From Saturnia japonica (lineage: Eukaryota; Arthropoda; Insecta; Lepidoptera; Saturniidae): a stretch of 64,000 nucleotides of DNA. The stretch is taken from contig CM065316.1 in the NCBI GenBank assembly GCA_033032175.1, positions 5,984,115 to 6,048,114 on the forward strand, given 5' to 3'. Below the pieces are notes generated by a model. The model was not told where the DNA came from. It saw only the letters and a program-made list of their open reading frames with translations, and searched no databases. Made by a program: the position numbers and the translations under genes. This document shows positions 1 through 10,839 of this stretch, piece by piece; within the stretch, counting starts at the first letter, position 1, and each line of letters begins with the position of its first letter.

Positions 1-1033
1 ACATTTGCTATAATTTTGCTGTTAATGTCTGCTTATACATATATCCGACCAAAACTGAACTGTCGAAGAGTCAGACTCTAGTCTCCAACATTAACAGCCG
101 AACTAAGTTCTAAACGTGAACGATAAACTTGGTGCGAAATTATTGTTGTAATATGCTAAGGGTGTCTGCACACTCATAAACAACACTGTATATTTTTTTT
201 TAAAACTAAACTAGGATCTCAATTTTTATTTCGTTTTTCCAACTTCTTCCTTGAGCTTTAGTTAAGTCTCTTTAGATACAGCATTTTTGCTTTCCGTAAA
301 AAACTGGGACCTGCATCATTCCATGAATTTGGTTTTGCATTTACTACTTATTTGTGTAAATATTTCAAATATAGCTTTAACAAAACATAGCTTTGAGAGT
401 ACTTTAGAATAGTGCTGCTAAAAAAAACTTGCAAAGATTTAAAAATAAAATGACTGCCGAAAAATCAGAACTCTAGTTTATAAAATAATTTTTAGGAATA
501 AATAAAAAGTTTTTCTGCTCTGGTGAACAGTTTGCTTTTTGCTCGTTACAACTTGTTTGCAATCCAATGACACTGTCTTTATAATGAAGAGAAAAATAAG
601 TTGTACCACTCAGTTATTAACATGTAAATAATAAAAATCGTTTCCGTTTACATCTGATGAAGAAGTTTACTATCGCAATAAATGATTTTATAGCATAATA
701 AATCGTATTGACTTATTCGTTCATGTAGTGTAGTATTGTTATTGTCTTTTATTAACCACTTCTTTTAACTGTGTAAATTATGTTTAAATATAAAATGTAG
801 GTACAGAAACTGAGTCATTTCGAGAATTTACTATCGAACTCGCTTGACATATTCCTTGAATTCATTGTCTGGCAACCTTTATTGACTTTAATTAGTCTAA
901 ACAGCTAGATGGCTAATTTATGTTCAATTCTAATATCAAATTTATTTCAGCTATTTACAATATCTAGTTTATCTAAATATTGGCGAACATCGTATAAATT
1001 TAATTATGAAGGATGTATTAAAGGATATGTTAC
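1..1033. other. AT-rich non-coding sequence, probably intron
   Basis: I see no recognisable exon or transposon here. The stretch lies just downstream (minus-strand sense) of the splice donor at 1033, so it should be the start of the next intron of the malate dehydrogenase-like gene. The following exon, which should carry the end of the NAD-binding domain, was not found and probably lies beyond the left edge. Confidence 0.4.
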
Positions 1034-1181
1034 CTGTAAACATCTCTCTAACTCATTACAGGCGCAACTAAATGCTTGAACTAAGCAGTTAGTGTTGATA
1101 TGCTTCAGATCTTCGACCACCTTGTACAAGTCACGGTTGCAATCCGAACATTGTGAATCTTTTGCTTCGAATAGACGTAGT
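1034..1181 (-). CDS. Malate dehydrogenase-like gene, second visible exon
   Basis: This 148-bp minus-strand exon is bounded by an acceptor (ttgcag, just above 1181) and a donor (CAG/GTAACA, cut after 1034). Its first base completes the AA left over from the exon ending at 6865 to give a Lys codon. The next 49 codons are open, beginning LRLFEAKD and containing VVEDLKHINTNC and NELERCLQ, and end in phase 0. In mitochondrial-type malate dehydrogenases (lactate/malate dehydrogenase family) the first Rossmann strand and helix are followed by a strand ending in an acidic residue, then a D-L-x-H-I motif. Both are seen here in the right order. The exon is unusually Cys-rich. Malate dehydrogenase oxidises malate to oxaloacetate with NAD. 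Whether this diverged member is active is unknown, and the catalytic half is not in the window. Family membership is inferred from motif order and the perfect phase match. Confidence 0.6.
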
Positions 1182-1536
1182 CTGCAATTATATATCGCAC
1201 CTCCGGTAAGACAATGGTACAATAAAATTGATAAAAATACGTGCAATGAGTTAAGTACGCCTAATTTCTTTAAAATTTATTCTTTATTTTGTTAATTTAA
1301 TTTTATTAATAAATTTGTTATTTATTCTTTAATCTTTCTTTCATCTAGAGGAACAAAGACGCTTCTAAAAAATTTACGGCATATTTCACGCAAAAAAAAT
1401 TACTTCAGATCAATGTTAGAATGTTAGTGAAATGTCTATCATGAATAATAACAAAAAGTGCAGTTATGCCCTTGTCATTCCGAAGATGCGATGCGATATG
1501 TGGAAAGAAAAATAATCTGAGAAGTGGAGAAATGAT

Positions 1537-1740
1537 ATCTATAGATACTACTATTATAAAACTCAAGAGATCGTTCGTTTTCTTGTTTGTACGCGCTAAT
1601 ATCTGGAGTTATTAGATTAGATTTTATTGCATTTTATAGCCTTTACATTGAGAAATGTTATAGGCTATATATCATCACGCTATGACCTTTAACTGCGGAT
1701 TAGTAACGATGAATATCAAGCAATCAAAAGTACGGAAAGT
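1537..1740 (+). mobile_element. Helitron-like repeat fragment (family A)
   Basis: It begins with a ctattataaaactcaagag-type start. It shares the blocks 'ataggctatatatcatcacg' and 'ctatgacc' with the better-preserved element at 18974-19668. It is diverged, with no clear 3' CTAG terminus. Confidence 0.5.
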
Positions 1741-2126
1741 GAGAATAGTTGCATAAAAAATGCCACTGACAAATTCCATTATATTTTTTTGGGGCAAATT
1801 AACTTCACTGTGCCAATGGTGAGCACAGCACAATAAAACAAAAAAAAAAAATGGGTGCGTATACTTATGTACGCGCGTGAGAAGTTATACTTCTTTGGCA
1901 TCATTAAAAAATAGTTTTTAATTGCATGCAAATAATTAATTACAATAAAATAATAGAAGGATTGGAAAAGGATAATCAACAAAGTTCATTTTAAATTTGA
2001 AAAATTAAATAAATAAATATTTATTTTCTTACATTAAGTCTAACATAAATTGTCTTATGATAAATTGTCTTAATGATGTCCACTTCCATAGTAACTTCCG
2101 GTAATGTCTGAATCGGAACTTATATA

Positions 2127-2128
<2 letters not shown>

Positions 2129-2173
<45 letters not shown>
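2129..2173. repeat. (TA)n microsatellite
   Basis: About 45 bp of uninterrupted alternating A and T. Confidence 0.95.
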
Positions 2174-2177
<4 letters not shown>

Positions 2178-3079
2178 TTAAAAACCAAATTTAGAGAATA
2201 ATAAATATATAAGACATAATTTGTACTAAATATTATAAGATTCTTAATTTTAAATGTTTATTATTGATTATTTAATATTTAAAAAATAAATTTAATAATA
2301 ATTCAAAAATTGAACTTAAGGTTGGTCATTTTTTTTAAATATTTTAATTGATTTCTTAATTTAATATTCACTTTTCATTTTTATCAAAAAAAATTCATTA
2401 AGTTTATTTAGTTATTTTTATAAATATTTTTATTTATTCAATTTAATAGCAAATATTAAAAATTAATATTATAATTTGATGTTCAATTTTAATTTTTATC
2501 ACAAACTTTTTATTAAATTTTTTATTAAATTTATTTCTTTATTTTGTAAATATTAAATAACCAATAATAAGTATTTAACATTAATAATTTAATAATATTT
2601 AGTGTTAATTATATTAAATAAAAGTATTTTAATTTATATCAATAAATAATACATACGGATAGTTAACCTCAATTATATTGGAGCACTTGAAAAAGTATAT
2701 AAGCACAATTTTTTTCACTAATATTCACAAATAGTAAGTAATATCAATCAAAATATTCAATTTAAATCACTACTGAATATAATTTATTAGCACATATATA
2801 ATTCGCACTTGTATGAAACTTATTCACGTGTTGGGAATGTATAAACTAGAAACATGTTGATAAATATTATAAATATGAAAACAGTGATCAGAGGTGACGA
2901 GCGTACCAACATGCGCGACTAATATCGAGGTTCAATTTCTATTTTGTTGGTAGCTTTTTTTTCGAGACTTAATGAGCGGTTAAGCAGACAACTTCATACT
3001 GTTAATTTTGTGTCACAGATGCGCGCGCATCTTAAAATTTCACTCTCATCATTTTTTCATAACGCGCCTAAAGAAGTAT

Positions 3080-3600
3080 AACTTCAAAAAACACTGAACG
3101 ATTGTCAATCGATCACCGGTTGTTAGCGTCATGCTGGCCTGCAAGCCTCTCTCTCGGTAACTGGATATAAACTGGTTGATCTCGAAACACGGCAAACTAA
3201 AAGAAAGCCTCTGTGACGTATTTATCACTATATGTATGGTGGTGAAAAGACCGTCATAGTGAGTTGCTTTTGCGTGTCGCGTTTCCAGTTCAATGTATCC
3301 AGGCCTGCATGACAGCGGTGACAATCGATAGATGACGATCTCTCGGCAATCACCATTGTGTTTGCATTATACTGTGACTGATTTAACCTGCATCAGGGAG
3401 ATCATCAATTTGCCAAGCTACTATAAAAAAGGTACAGATATCTACCACCCCGTTTATTACTGAATATACTCCAACTGATTCCGGAACGTGACGCGTCTAA
3501 GCGTGCTCCTATGATGGGTGAAGCCAACCATACATGAAGAGATAAATCGGAACAGACAAAACTGCGGCAGTTCTGTCTGAACGGATGCGTGTACATACAA
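3080..3600. repeat. Dispersed repeat family D, copy 1
   Basis: It shares blocks with 9010-9330: 'actggatata' followed by 'cgaaac' and 'caaactaaaag', then a 'ccggaacgtgac' block further on. It shares 'gtggtgaaaa' with 'ccgtcatagtga' and 'gtcgcgtttc' with 11760-11870. It is moderately GC-rich compared with its surroundings. No terminal repeats or coding motif were recognised. Confidence 0.5.
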
Positions 3601-3795
3601 GAAACGATCACATCAGTTCATTCCGGTTTACTGCAAGTCGCTTCAGTCGCTCCGGCCGCCTTAACCTTGAGAGGCCGTAATATCCATACACAGTACGGAT
3701 TTATATCAGGTCCGGCGGAACTGACAGTCAAACTGCCCATGGTAGGCTTAAGACTTGGTGTATAGTGATTGTGATTATGCGAATTATTCCCTTAC

Positions 3796-3984
3796 AATAT
3801 TGTCATAAATATGCAAATATGTAAGACCAAGTATAAACAGCGTAATTATAAAAATTATGATCATTGGGGTGGCCGTTACACGTAAAGTAAACCCTGTTTT
3901 CCAGCCATAAAAATCCGACGATAAACACACGAGACCGTCACGAGTTCCTCGTAAAATCTTGACTCCTTTAATGCGTTTCACTGA
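3796..3984 (-). CDS. Candidate coding exon with a membrane segment, unrecognised
   Basis: On the minus strand an open frame reads through KILRGTRDGLVCLSSDFYGW and then a strongly hydrophobic run (IIIFIITLFILGLTYLHIYD) typical of one transmembrane helix. A good splice donor (GTAAGG) follows directly after 3796 and would interrupt the frame before the TAA that otherwise ends it. Possible acceptors (tattatag, cattcag) lie just upstream on the minus strand, so the 5' edge is uncertain. It falls inside the intron of the malate dehydrogenase-like gene. I do not recognise the protein. A chance open frame in repeat-rich DNA is a real alternative. Confidence 0.2.
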
Positions 3985-4035
3985 ATGTTCTCTATAATGT
4001 GATGTATGATTGCCCTTGTAAAAATTTCATGTGAA

Positions 4036-4288
4036 TTTTGTATGCGACTCACAAATTTTTGTCATGTGCGCAATAATGACATGAGGGAGCGATAAGATTT
4101 GTTTGTTGAAGTTTTTGTTAATAGGTAATATTATTAATTAATGAAGATAATTGATTTAACTTAATGATGTTCAAATTTTAAAATTTATGTCTTTTTGGAC
4201 CATACTTTTTCACGAATCATAAAACAGTCTCCTATTTATACCAGCATATATTGAGTACCTAAATATATATATATATCATCATCAGATC
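4036..4288. other. AT-rich intron sequence
   Basis: Nothing recognised apart from a short TA run near 4264-4276, directly before the LINE tail. Confidence 0.4.
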
Positions 4289-4435
4289 GGTCGGCCTAGA
4301 TATCGCTGGTGTGAAACAGCAAAGTCGGATCTGCGTCAGCTTCAAGTTGACAACTGGTCAGAAACTAAGCAGGAATGGGACAAGTGCTGTGCTCTCGTTT
4401 CGGAAACCAATACCCCTTTTGAATTATCGATCCAA
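4289..4435 (+). pseudogene. LINE reverse transcriptase ORF, C-terminal tail fragment
   Basis: The plus-strand frame from 4289 reads GRPRYRW, then KSDLRQLQVDNWSE, then KCCALVSETNTPF. This is the G-R-P-x-x-R-W ... D-L-R-x-L ... N-W ... W ... L-V-x-E-x-x-T pattern found at the extreme C-terminus of RTE/CR1-type non-LTR polyproteins. Only about 48 codons survive, preceded by cat repeats and a TA run. It is a decayed insertion in an intron. Confidence 0.6.
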
Positions 4436-4904
4436 AATAGTTAATTAAGCTAGTTATCATAGCTAAATATATTAACATATTACATTTGTATATAGTTTAT
4501 TAGTAAAGACATAATAATATAAGTAAATTAAAACTTTTGACCATGATTGTACTTTACTAACTAGTCTATTGCAATAACATTTCCAAAACAAATCTCTCTC
4601 TGACACCTTTAAATGTTATAACACAAATTTCGACGAAAAACACTCGACATTTTAATATAATAGCTGACCGGCACTCTGGTTTTGTACCCGGATAAAGGGC
4701 TAGCGATAAATTTGAATCGGGGTTGGTGATTTAAGCGGATGTTGTGACGCGACTAGATGAAAGGACCCCGAGGGCCGACACGGACGATACGGTTTCATTG
4801 GCCCTGGATGACCGTACTAGTGATATAACTAGGCAAACTCGAACGGCAGTACGATGCGACAAATGTATATGTTTTGTTAACAAGACAATTTTTAACATAA
4901 AAAA
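4436..4904. other. Intron sequence, nothing recognised
   Basis: A GC-richer patch at about 4670-4860 stands out from the AT-rich flanks, but I could not assign it to a gene or repeat. Confidence 0.35.
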
Positions 4905-5110
4905 AAACCGCCTTAAATGATTTTGAGGAATTCCCTGGTGTATCTTCGAAGTCGACAGTCCAATGCCAATGAAATGAAAATGGTACCGCTTTTGAAGTAA
5001 CTCCTTTTCAAGGAAAAAAGAACTATCTAAATCGGTTCATAAACAAATTAGTTTAGCTGAACACCCATTAAAATATATGTTCGACCTTTAATATCTTCAT
5101 TTTTGAAGTC
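4905..5110 (+). repeat. Dispersed repeat family B, copy 1
   Basis: It contains the family blocks 'ggtgtatcttcgaag', 'caatgccaatgaaat' and 'atcggttcataaacaaa' in order. The same blocks occur reversed at 7280, 24480 and 63135, and forward at 63350. Confidence 0.65.
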
Positions 5111-5573
5111 GAATTAAAAATGAACGATTCTTCAAATGAACAGTTTTGATCGTTAAAGCTAGAAGAACTCTGGTTTAGCATAGACAGACAAGAGTCGATC
5201 GACGTGGTTGAATTCCTACATTGAACCTAAGCTTTCGTAAATGTCAAAACATCGTGATGAATTCAAAGCATGTAGATAAGAAGTATTCATCCTATTTACC
5301 CTCGATTGAAAATATGTCGCAAAGCAGAGTGTAAATTCGGCAGCTGCATTTGAGTGCCAGTCATTCTAAAGTAGTATTGGCAGTAGCTACATAATTAAAT
5401 ATTCAGATGGGATTATGGCCCAAACATTAAGAATTGATCCAATTACAGGAAGGATCCAAAAGGAAATTTGGTTTACCTAGCGAAAAAGTTTAAGCTTAAA
5501 TTGCTTTCAAAATTTACCAAATTATTAACCGAGCGTATATACGTAATCTGTAAAAATACAAGTTAACTTTATT

Positions 5574-5720
5574 CCTATGTACGTATAGCTTGGCACCTTG
5601 ACGGTACTTGTTTCAGTAATAATTAAGAACAGTATAGTCCAAACACAACGGCGACCACCGACAGATAATGCATCGTCGGCCGGCGCCGGCATGCGGTCTG
5701 CATAAATATCTCTTCACATT
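5574..5720 (-). pseudogene. Decayed duplicate of the malate dehydrogenase-like exon
   Basis: It matches the exon at 6865-7065 and its donor side. 'cctatgtacgta' and 'ttgtttcagtaataat' occur here (5574, 5608) and in the exon copy (6848, 6882) with exactly the same 34-bp spacing. After them come weaker matches (tat-gtcc, ggcg-cca, cgccggcat). The splice donor bases are replaced and the frame is broken, so it cannot be a working exon. Part of the segment also resembles repeat family D (caaaacaacggtgactacc), so it may be a composite. Confidence 0.5.
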
Positions 5721-6864
5721 ACGCTTTAGGACCCGATGTTATTGCCGGGCAACACTTTCTCTTGAAAAGGTGTCACGGTACGACAAAGATAAGTCTTAGA
5801 GAACTTTTTAGATCATGCCGAGATATAGGTTCCCGTAAAAGTATACTTACCAACATTCAGTTAAATCTAAATATATTGCTTTATAAGTGAATTCATACAG
5901 TAATAACTCAAGGAATTCATAAATGATAGCCGTCAGATCTATGTAAGCCACATTGCTTATTTCATAGTATAATTACGTACATTAATTGAAAAGTAGAACG
6001 GGGTTAAGGTGAAAATTGACCGTATAAAGCTTAATTAGTTAAACATTTTAATTACCTACGCTTGATGAAAAGTATAAATCCAGTTCGCAAAATTGAGAAT
6101 TAGAGAGTAACCGTTAACACAGACTTAATTGTTTTGGGTTTACGAGAAGAATGCGAACAAAAATTTGTCAAGTAACCTGAATTTGAAAATATACTTGACT
6201 TACCTAATGCAGACATCATACTTCATGAAATATTAAAGATTGTTAAGTGCAAGATGTGCACATCAACTAATTTATTAATTCTTTATAATACACGAAGCTT
6301 ACAGACACCCATGGTTAGAATGTATAAACAAGACCTTTAATATTTTCAAATTATTTAGCGAATACCATACATCGTCTACAAAAGAACGTCATATAATGTA
6401 AAGCTAGAAGAATTATAGGTTTAGATAATATATATCGTCATAATAAGCATTGACCTTCAAATTGTCTACCTACTTAACCATTGTATTGTAATAGTTTCAA
6501 AACCAGTTAAGTCGATTCGAAAAGTTATAAAAGACATGTTTACGAGCACAGAATTTCACAAATCCGTGTTTACGACTTTGAATATTGTCCTTTAAGAATC
6601 AGCTTCAAATTGCAATTTAATGATGATGTTAAGTGTGATCTGGCTAAGGTTATGTACATAATTAAAATATTGTTATTTAAATAATTAGCTTCTTAATTAA
6701 ACATATTTTATGGAATAAGGATGGGTTGCAAGCAAGGATATTTATTACTCCACATGTGAGTATATAAGTAAATGTACCTTTCAATAATGAAAATCTATTA
6801 AGATAATATATTTCTATTATTGTAAAAAATAATAAGTACTTTACCAACCTATGTACGTACTTAC
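5721..6864. other. Intron sequence, weakly duplicated
   Basis: AT-rich. The block 'taaagctagaagaa' occurs at 5154 and again at 6399, an offset close to that of the duplicated exon. This suggests that about 600 bp on either side of each exon copy belong to one old tandem duplication. Confidence 0.4.
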
Positions 6865-7065
6865 TTTTTAATACACGGACATTGTTTCAGTAATAATGCG
6901 ACGTATTGTCCTACGGCGGTGTCGGCGCCAAGCACCGATACTTGGACTCCGGGCCGAGGCGCCGGCATCGGTAGCACCACCTTTTTTGGTGGAGTAATGC
7001 TTTTGGAACTGGCGTTTTTTCCTCCTTGCAAACTTTCTCTTTGCATTCAAGACGACGAAAGGGAG
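6865..7065 (-). CDS. Malate dehydrogenase-like gene, first visible coding exon
   Basis: This minus-strand exon has an acceptor-like pyrimidine tract (cttctacctttag) above 7065 and a donor AA/GTAAGT after 6865. ATG at 7046 opens 60 codons plus two bases. The protein runs from a basic Lys/Ser-rich start through PMPAPRPGVQVSVLGADTA, then VGQYVALLLKQCPCIK. This matches the N-terminal beta strand, nucleotide-binding loop and first helix of mitochondrial-type malate dehydrogenase. The family's usual glycine loop (GAxGGxGQ) here reads GADTAVGQ, so two loop glycines are missing, which suggests a diverged paralogue with altered cofactor binding. TGA stands directly before the ATG, so if the whole exon is used translation must start here. 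A shorter exon joined to an upstream presequence is possible. The exon is far richer in GC than its flanks. It continues in phase into 1034-1181 across a 5.7-kb intron. Confidence 0.6.
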
Positions 7066-7279
7066 CTAAAGGTAGAAGTGAATTAGTTATTCAACTATAT
7101 TAGATTGTAATATGTCGTGTTGAGGAATTTTATGTTTTCTTGATCGTTTGATCCTCAGTAATCTTGGTAATTAGAATCTATTGCAAAATATTTATATTTA
7201 AGATATTTCACAAAATTAATACATGATCTTCCTTATTTACAGCTTGTGTCTTCTAATTATAAGCCAATAGTCGTTTTTT

Positions 7280-7510
7280 GTTCTAACAGACTTCAAACAA
7301 AGGAGGAGGTTCTCAATTCGAATGAATATTTTTTTATGGATGTTCAGCCATAACTTCTTTGTTTATGAATCGATTTAGATGATTTTTTATGGTTGTGGAA
7401 AGGGGATACCTCAAGAGTTATCCTATTTTAATTTCATTGATATTGTACCTTCGTCTGCGAAGATACACCAGGGAATTCCTCAAAACTATTGAAGTAGATT
7501 TTCTTTTTTA
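7280..7510 (-). repeat. Dispersed repeat family B, copy 2 (reverse)
   Basis: It contains 'gatgttcagccataactt', 'tttgtttatgaatcgattt', 'atttcattgatattgtacc' and 'gaagatacaccagggaat', the reverse complements of the family B blocks. It lies just upstream of the malate dehydrogenase-like exon. Confidence 0.65.
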
Positions 7511-7966
7511 TGTTACATTTCGTGTTTTTCCAAACTTGGTTAATATTAGTCAAGAAAACTGACGAGGTCTTCGATACCGTTAATGGTTCTCCAACGTTTC
7601 ACTTATAACCTTTCGGATGTCATTCTATGAAATATTTATGAATTCGCTCTTTTATACTAATTATAATGGAAAAGATTAAATAACGGAATAATAAAATTAT
7701 AAAAAGATCGACCTCTCTAATTAATGTAAAATTGGGAAATAATATCGAAATATTTAGCACACAAGACATAATCAATACTTCAAAGGACAATCAAGAATTG
7801 ATAATAGTAATAACTTACCACTAGTTATTTCTAACTAATAGTAATTTTGAGTTGTACTTGTTCTAGTTGTGGTATTTTACGTGGTGTATGATTCCTGCCC
7901 TAAATTCTTAGACATCAATAAAATTTAGTTGAACCTTCATGTGTTGTACATCGAATGATGGCATTA
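7511..7966. other. Intergenic or 5' intron sequence
   Basis: AT-rich. Nothing recognised. Confidence 0.4.
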
Positions 7967-8140
7967 TCTATATTAATATATATAGCTCAAGAGATTGTTT
8001 GTTTCAGTGAGCTAATCTCTGAAACTACCATTCAGGTTTACAAAAATCCTATTGCACTCAACAGCGTATTTATTGAGGAAGGTTATTAGCCTATACAAAT
8101 TCAAACCACAACACTAAGGCGCGGAGAAGTAATTAGAAAC
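7967..8140 (+). mobile_element. Helitron-like repeat fragment (family A)
   Basis: It begins TCTATATTAATAT, followed by 'agctcaagagattgtttgtt', 'ctaatctctgaaactacc', 'tttattgaggaaggttatt' and 'ggcgcggag'. This is the same order of blocks as in 18974-19668. The 3' terminus is not preserved. Confidence 0.5.
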
Positions 8141-8298
8141 GTCAAGTAATCAGGAAAGCTGTAAGCAAGTACAACAGCGATAGGCTACACGGGTACTTGT
8201 TGCCGTACGGCGCGGTGTCCGCGGTTTTAATTGATGGAATAAATTTAACACGGGTGAAATTGTGGAGTACATCTAGTAATAACATAAAGGATATACTA

Positions 8299-8568
8299 CT
8301 AACTTCCAAAATTAGTTCCACCTTCAATAACTTTCATTTTGATTCTACGGAGAATTCCTTCTTTCTTCTTAATTTTTTCGCAAGATTTTGGGCATAACGG
8401 ATCAACCTCCGGTGGTATATCGACTATAGCTCTTCTGCAATCATCGTCACTAGACTTTTTTGCGTACGAACGTAAAAAACTGGAGTCACTTTGTACAATC
8501 ATTTTTGATGAAGTAATAAAATTAGACAATAAACATTTAGTCTTAGAGTAAAACTTTGGTGTACTCAT
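8299..8568 (-). CDS. Hypothetical small protein, 89 codons
   Basis: A complete minus-strand frame runs from ATG at 8568 to TAG. The protein starts MSTPKFYSKTK and has a Ser/Lys-rich first third with few acids, resembling a mitochondrial targeting sequence. It continues with an acidic SSDDDC, then RRAIVDIPPEVDPLCPKSCEK, and ends in a basic KKKEGILRRIKMKVIEGG tail. The compositional domains and the conserved-looking P-P-x-x-x-P-x-C-x-x-x-C segment suggest a real protein, perhaps one of the small Cys-containing mitochondrial or testis proteins of insects; that is a guess. The small size and lack of visible introns leave chance as an alternative. It lies on the same strand as, and 1.2 kb upstream of, the malate dehydrogenase-like exon. 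Confidence 0.4.
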   Translation of the reverse strand: MSTPKFYSKTKCLLSNFITSSKMIVQSDSSFLRSYAKKSSDDDCRRAIVDIPPEVDPLCPKSCEKIKKKEGILRRIKMKVIEGGTNFGS

Positions 8569-9009
8569 TATTGAATTTTTTTCTTATTTATTTTTTGGAA
8601 AAGTGGGTGGGTGCTTTTGGTTGCTGTCGTGAAATGATGACAATTTAGTCTTTTGTTTTATAAGTGAACAAAAACTCAGGAAAAGAAGTCTACGGACTGT
8701 CAGTAATAGCTTTTTTATGGTTACGAAAGAAGATTTAATCTACAGATTAGAAGTTTTCATTAAAAATTTCATTATAAGCAACGGACTAAAACCCGTTAAT
8801 TAAACAATATCTGAACCTATTCAGCACATTTGCTTAATCTCATGATTTGGTTATACACGTTTATTTTTATGTTTTCAAAGGTATTTCATTCAAAAACTGT
8901 TTTACATGTATAGTTAACTGTCGGTAATCGCTATTTTTCAGAATAGCTAATCATTTGACTTTATTGTCATGCGAATTTGAATATCGCTCACTGTGACTGA
9001 TGGTGAGTA
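8569..9009. other. Intergenic sequence
   Basis: AT-rich. Nothing recognised beyond the approach to the family D repeat. Confidence 0.4.
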
Positions 9010-9330
9010 GAGTGCAATCCAAAACAACGGTGACTACCGATTAATTGACAATTCAGCGCCAGCCGTTGCTGTTATGATGGCGGACATTACTTTCGGTGGC
9101 TGGATATACATAGGCTGATTCCGAAACGCGACAAACCAAAAGTTACTGTAATTGGTTTATCACTATGTGCATTGTGTCCGCGATCTGCTGTATTACTGGA
9201 TGTAGGACTGATCCCGGAACATGACACACCTAATCATCCTAATATGGTCGATGCTTAAATGTACTTAAGTGTGTAAACCATGTCTATGGTTGTCGCGATC
9301 CAGTCGTACATCATTGTCGTGCCTACCACC
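9010..9330. repeat. Dispersed repeat family D, copy 2
   Basis: It carries 'acaacggtgactaccg', 'ggtggctggatata', 'cgaaacgcgacaaacc' and 'cccggaacatgacac', collinear with 3080-3600. Boundaries are approximate. Confidence 0.5.
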
Positions 9331-10384
9331 GTGTATAATATTGTATCTGCAAGCCTCTCAGAAACATGGCCTTTAAATTTCAAAAATCTTAACGAAATTG
9401 TTTTAAAATTGTAATACTATAAAAGGAATCTGTATGCCACTTTTATTTATAACTTTATATTCTAGAATGTTCATTAATGAATATCTCGTTGTCTCGATAT
9501 AGAATTTTAAATATATTTTTAGAGGTGAACAACAAATACGGGTGAGAGGGAAAGCGAGCGTCAACGATCTGCCTTGACATAGACGTATTTATAGCTCACC
9601 CTCCGCTGCTATTGCCCTATTTCCTGAATAGCATTTAAATTGAAGTACCGGCGTTTCAATCAACACACACCTTTATGTTGCACTCGGATGAGAAAAGTTT
9701 TCGTCCTTTTGTCTTCATTTAAAGGAACTAATCAATGACATTTTTAAAGTACCTATATACACGCTACAGATATATCTTTTAAAATACAACCAATTCTATA
9801 TAGTGTAGAAAAAACGAACGGGACACGGAGGAAAAGTATATTAAATATTTAATTAAAAGGAAACCTTCTTTTAATTTTTTTAATAATAATAACTGCCTTC
9901 ACAGTTGTTTTTAAACTTACCTGTACCTACCGGAAATCGAACCAACTAAAAATGCAAAAACAGACATGCACTACGTTATTGCACCAATTGATAGGGTCTA
10001 TGACAAGGATAAAATCACTCGAATAAACATTGTATCCTAAGATTAAAGGAGACCATGAAATTTAGTAATTCGTACATATCGAACTAACGTGAAATGAAAT
10101 TTTTACCTAAAGATGATATAAATTAAAATAATTATTTTCATACAGTTAAAAAAAAATTAAAAGTTGCTCGAAATATTATTGTATTTGATCGTACGAGTTG
10201 TGCTTAAATCTTCAGCAGCTCAGCATCAGCAACATTCAATGTAAGTCAACATATTTAACTCAAATGGGGAGTTGTCTAAATTTATTCGCTGTGGACGTTG
10301 TACGCGTCTCTTGAGACTGCAATGTTTACCAAATTTCCTACCACTCACAACAACAACAAAGAGAGTTAATGCACAGGGAAATTT
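9331..10384. other. Intergenic sequence
   Basis: No gene seen. Mostly AT-rich with no assigned repeat. Confidence 0.4.
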
Positions 10385-10575
10385 ATTTGAAGATGTCTCA
10401 CTGTTTGGGGCAATCCGACGGATCGAATACCTCCACCCTACAGAAGATTACAGCCAAATATCCCATTAGCAATACGCTAGTGATAACATAGTATTAAAAG
10501 CGTCCATAGGGTGCGATAACTGCTACCCATTAGATGGCCGTATTCTTGTTAAGCCACCTTTGTTGTATAAAAAAA
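10385..10575 (-). repeat. Dispersed repeat family E (reverse copy)
   Basis: Reading the reverse complement gives the family order seen at 23785-24030: gtggct, agcataCGG-type core, 'agcctatgg'-like block, then 'tttggctg', 'ggtggaggtatt' and 'cgg..tgcccc'. On the plus strand this appears as 'ggggcaatccgacgg', 'cctccaccctacag', 'cagccaaata' and 'taagccacctttgttgtat'. Confidence 0.55.
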
Positions 10576-10839
10576 ATAGCGGTATTTGTCACTTTGTATA
10601 CTTCTCACTAATTTTTTGAGACTAGTAAGCTTCTAAAGTCATCAAATTATACCGCATATGCCATTATACAGAATCTTAAGATATTTCGTAAAAATGAGAT
10701 CACGCGGTAAAGTAAATAAAAAATCTTTTTAACATTTATTTTTATGTTTATTAATAAATATGTAGATCGTATTTTTTTTTTATTTCCTGATATAAATCGA
10801 CTTATATAAAGGATATTGATCACTAATATACTCTGAAAA

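Larger units (their letters stand above)
1182..3079. other. Intron sequence with simple repeats
   Basis: This is intron of the malate dehydrogenase-like gene. It holds a Helitron-like fragment (about 1537-1740), a TA microsatellite (2129-2173) and a very AT-rich stretch (about 2200-2680) in which I see no gene. Confidence 0.4.

Noticed and set aside
6868..7050. Arg/Lys-rich 60-codon frame over the dehydrogenase exon
   Set aside because: Alternate frame of the same exon. The other frame gives a recognisable nucleotide-binding fold start and a matching splice phase.
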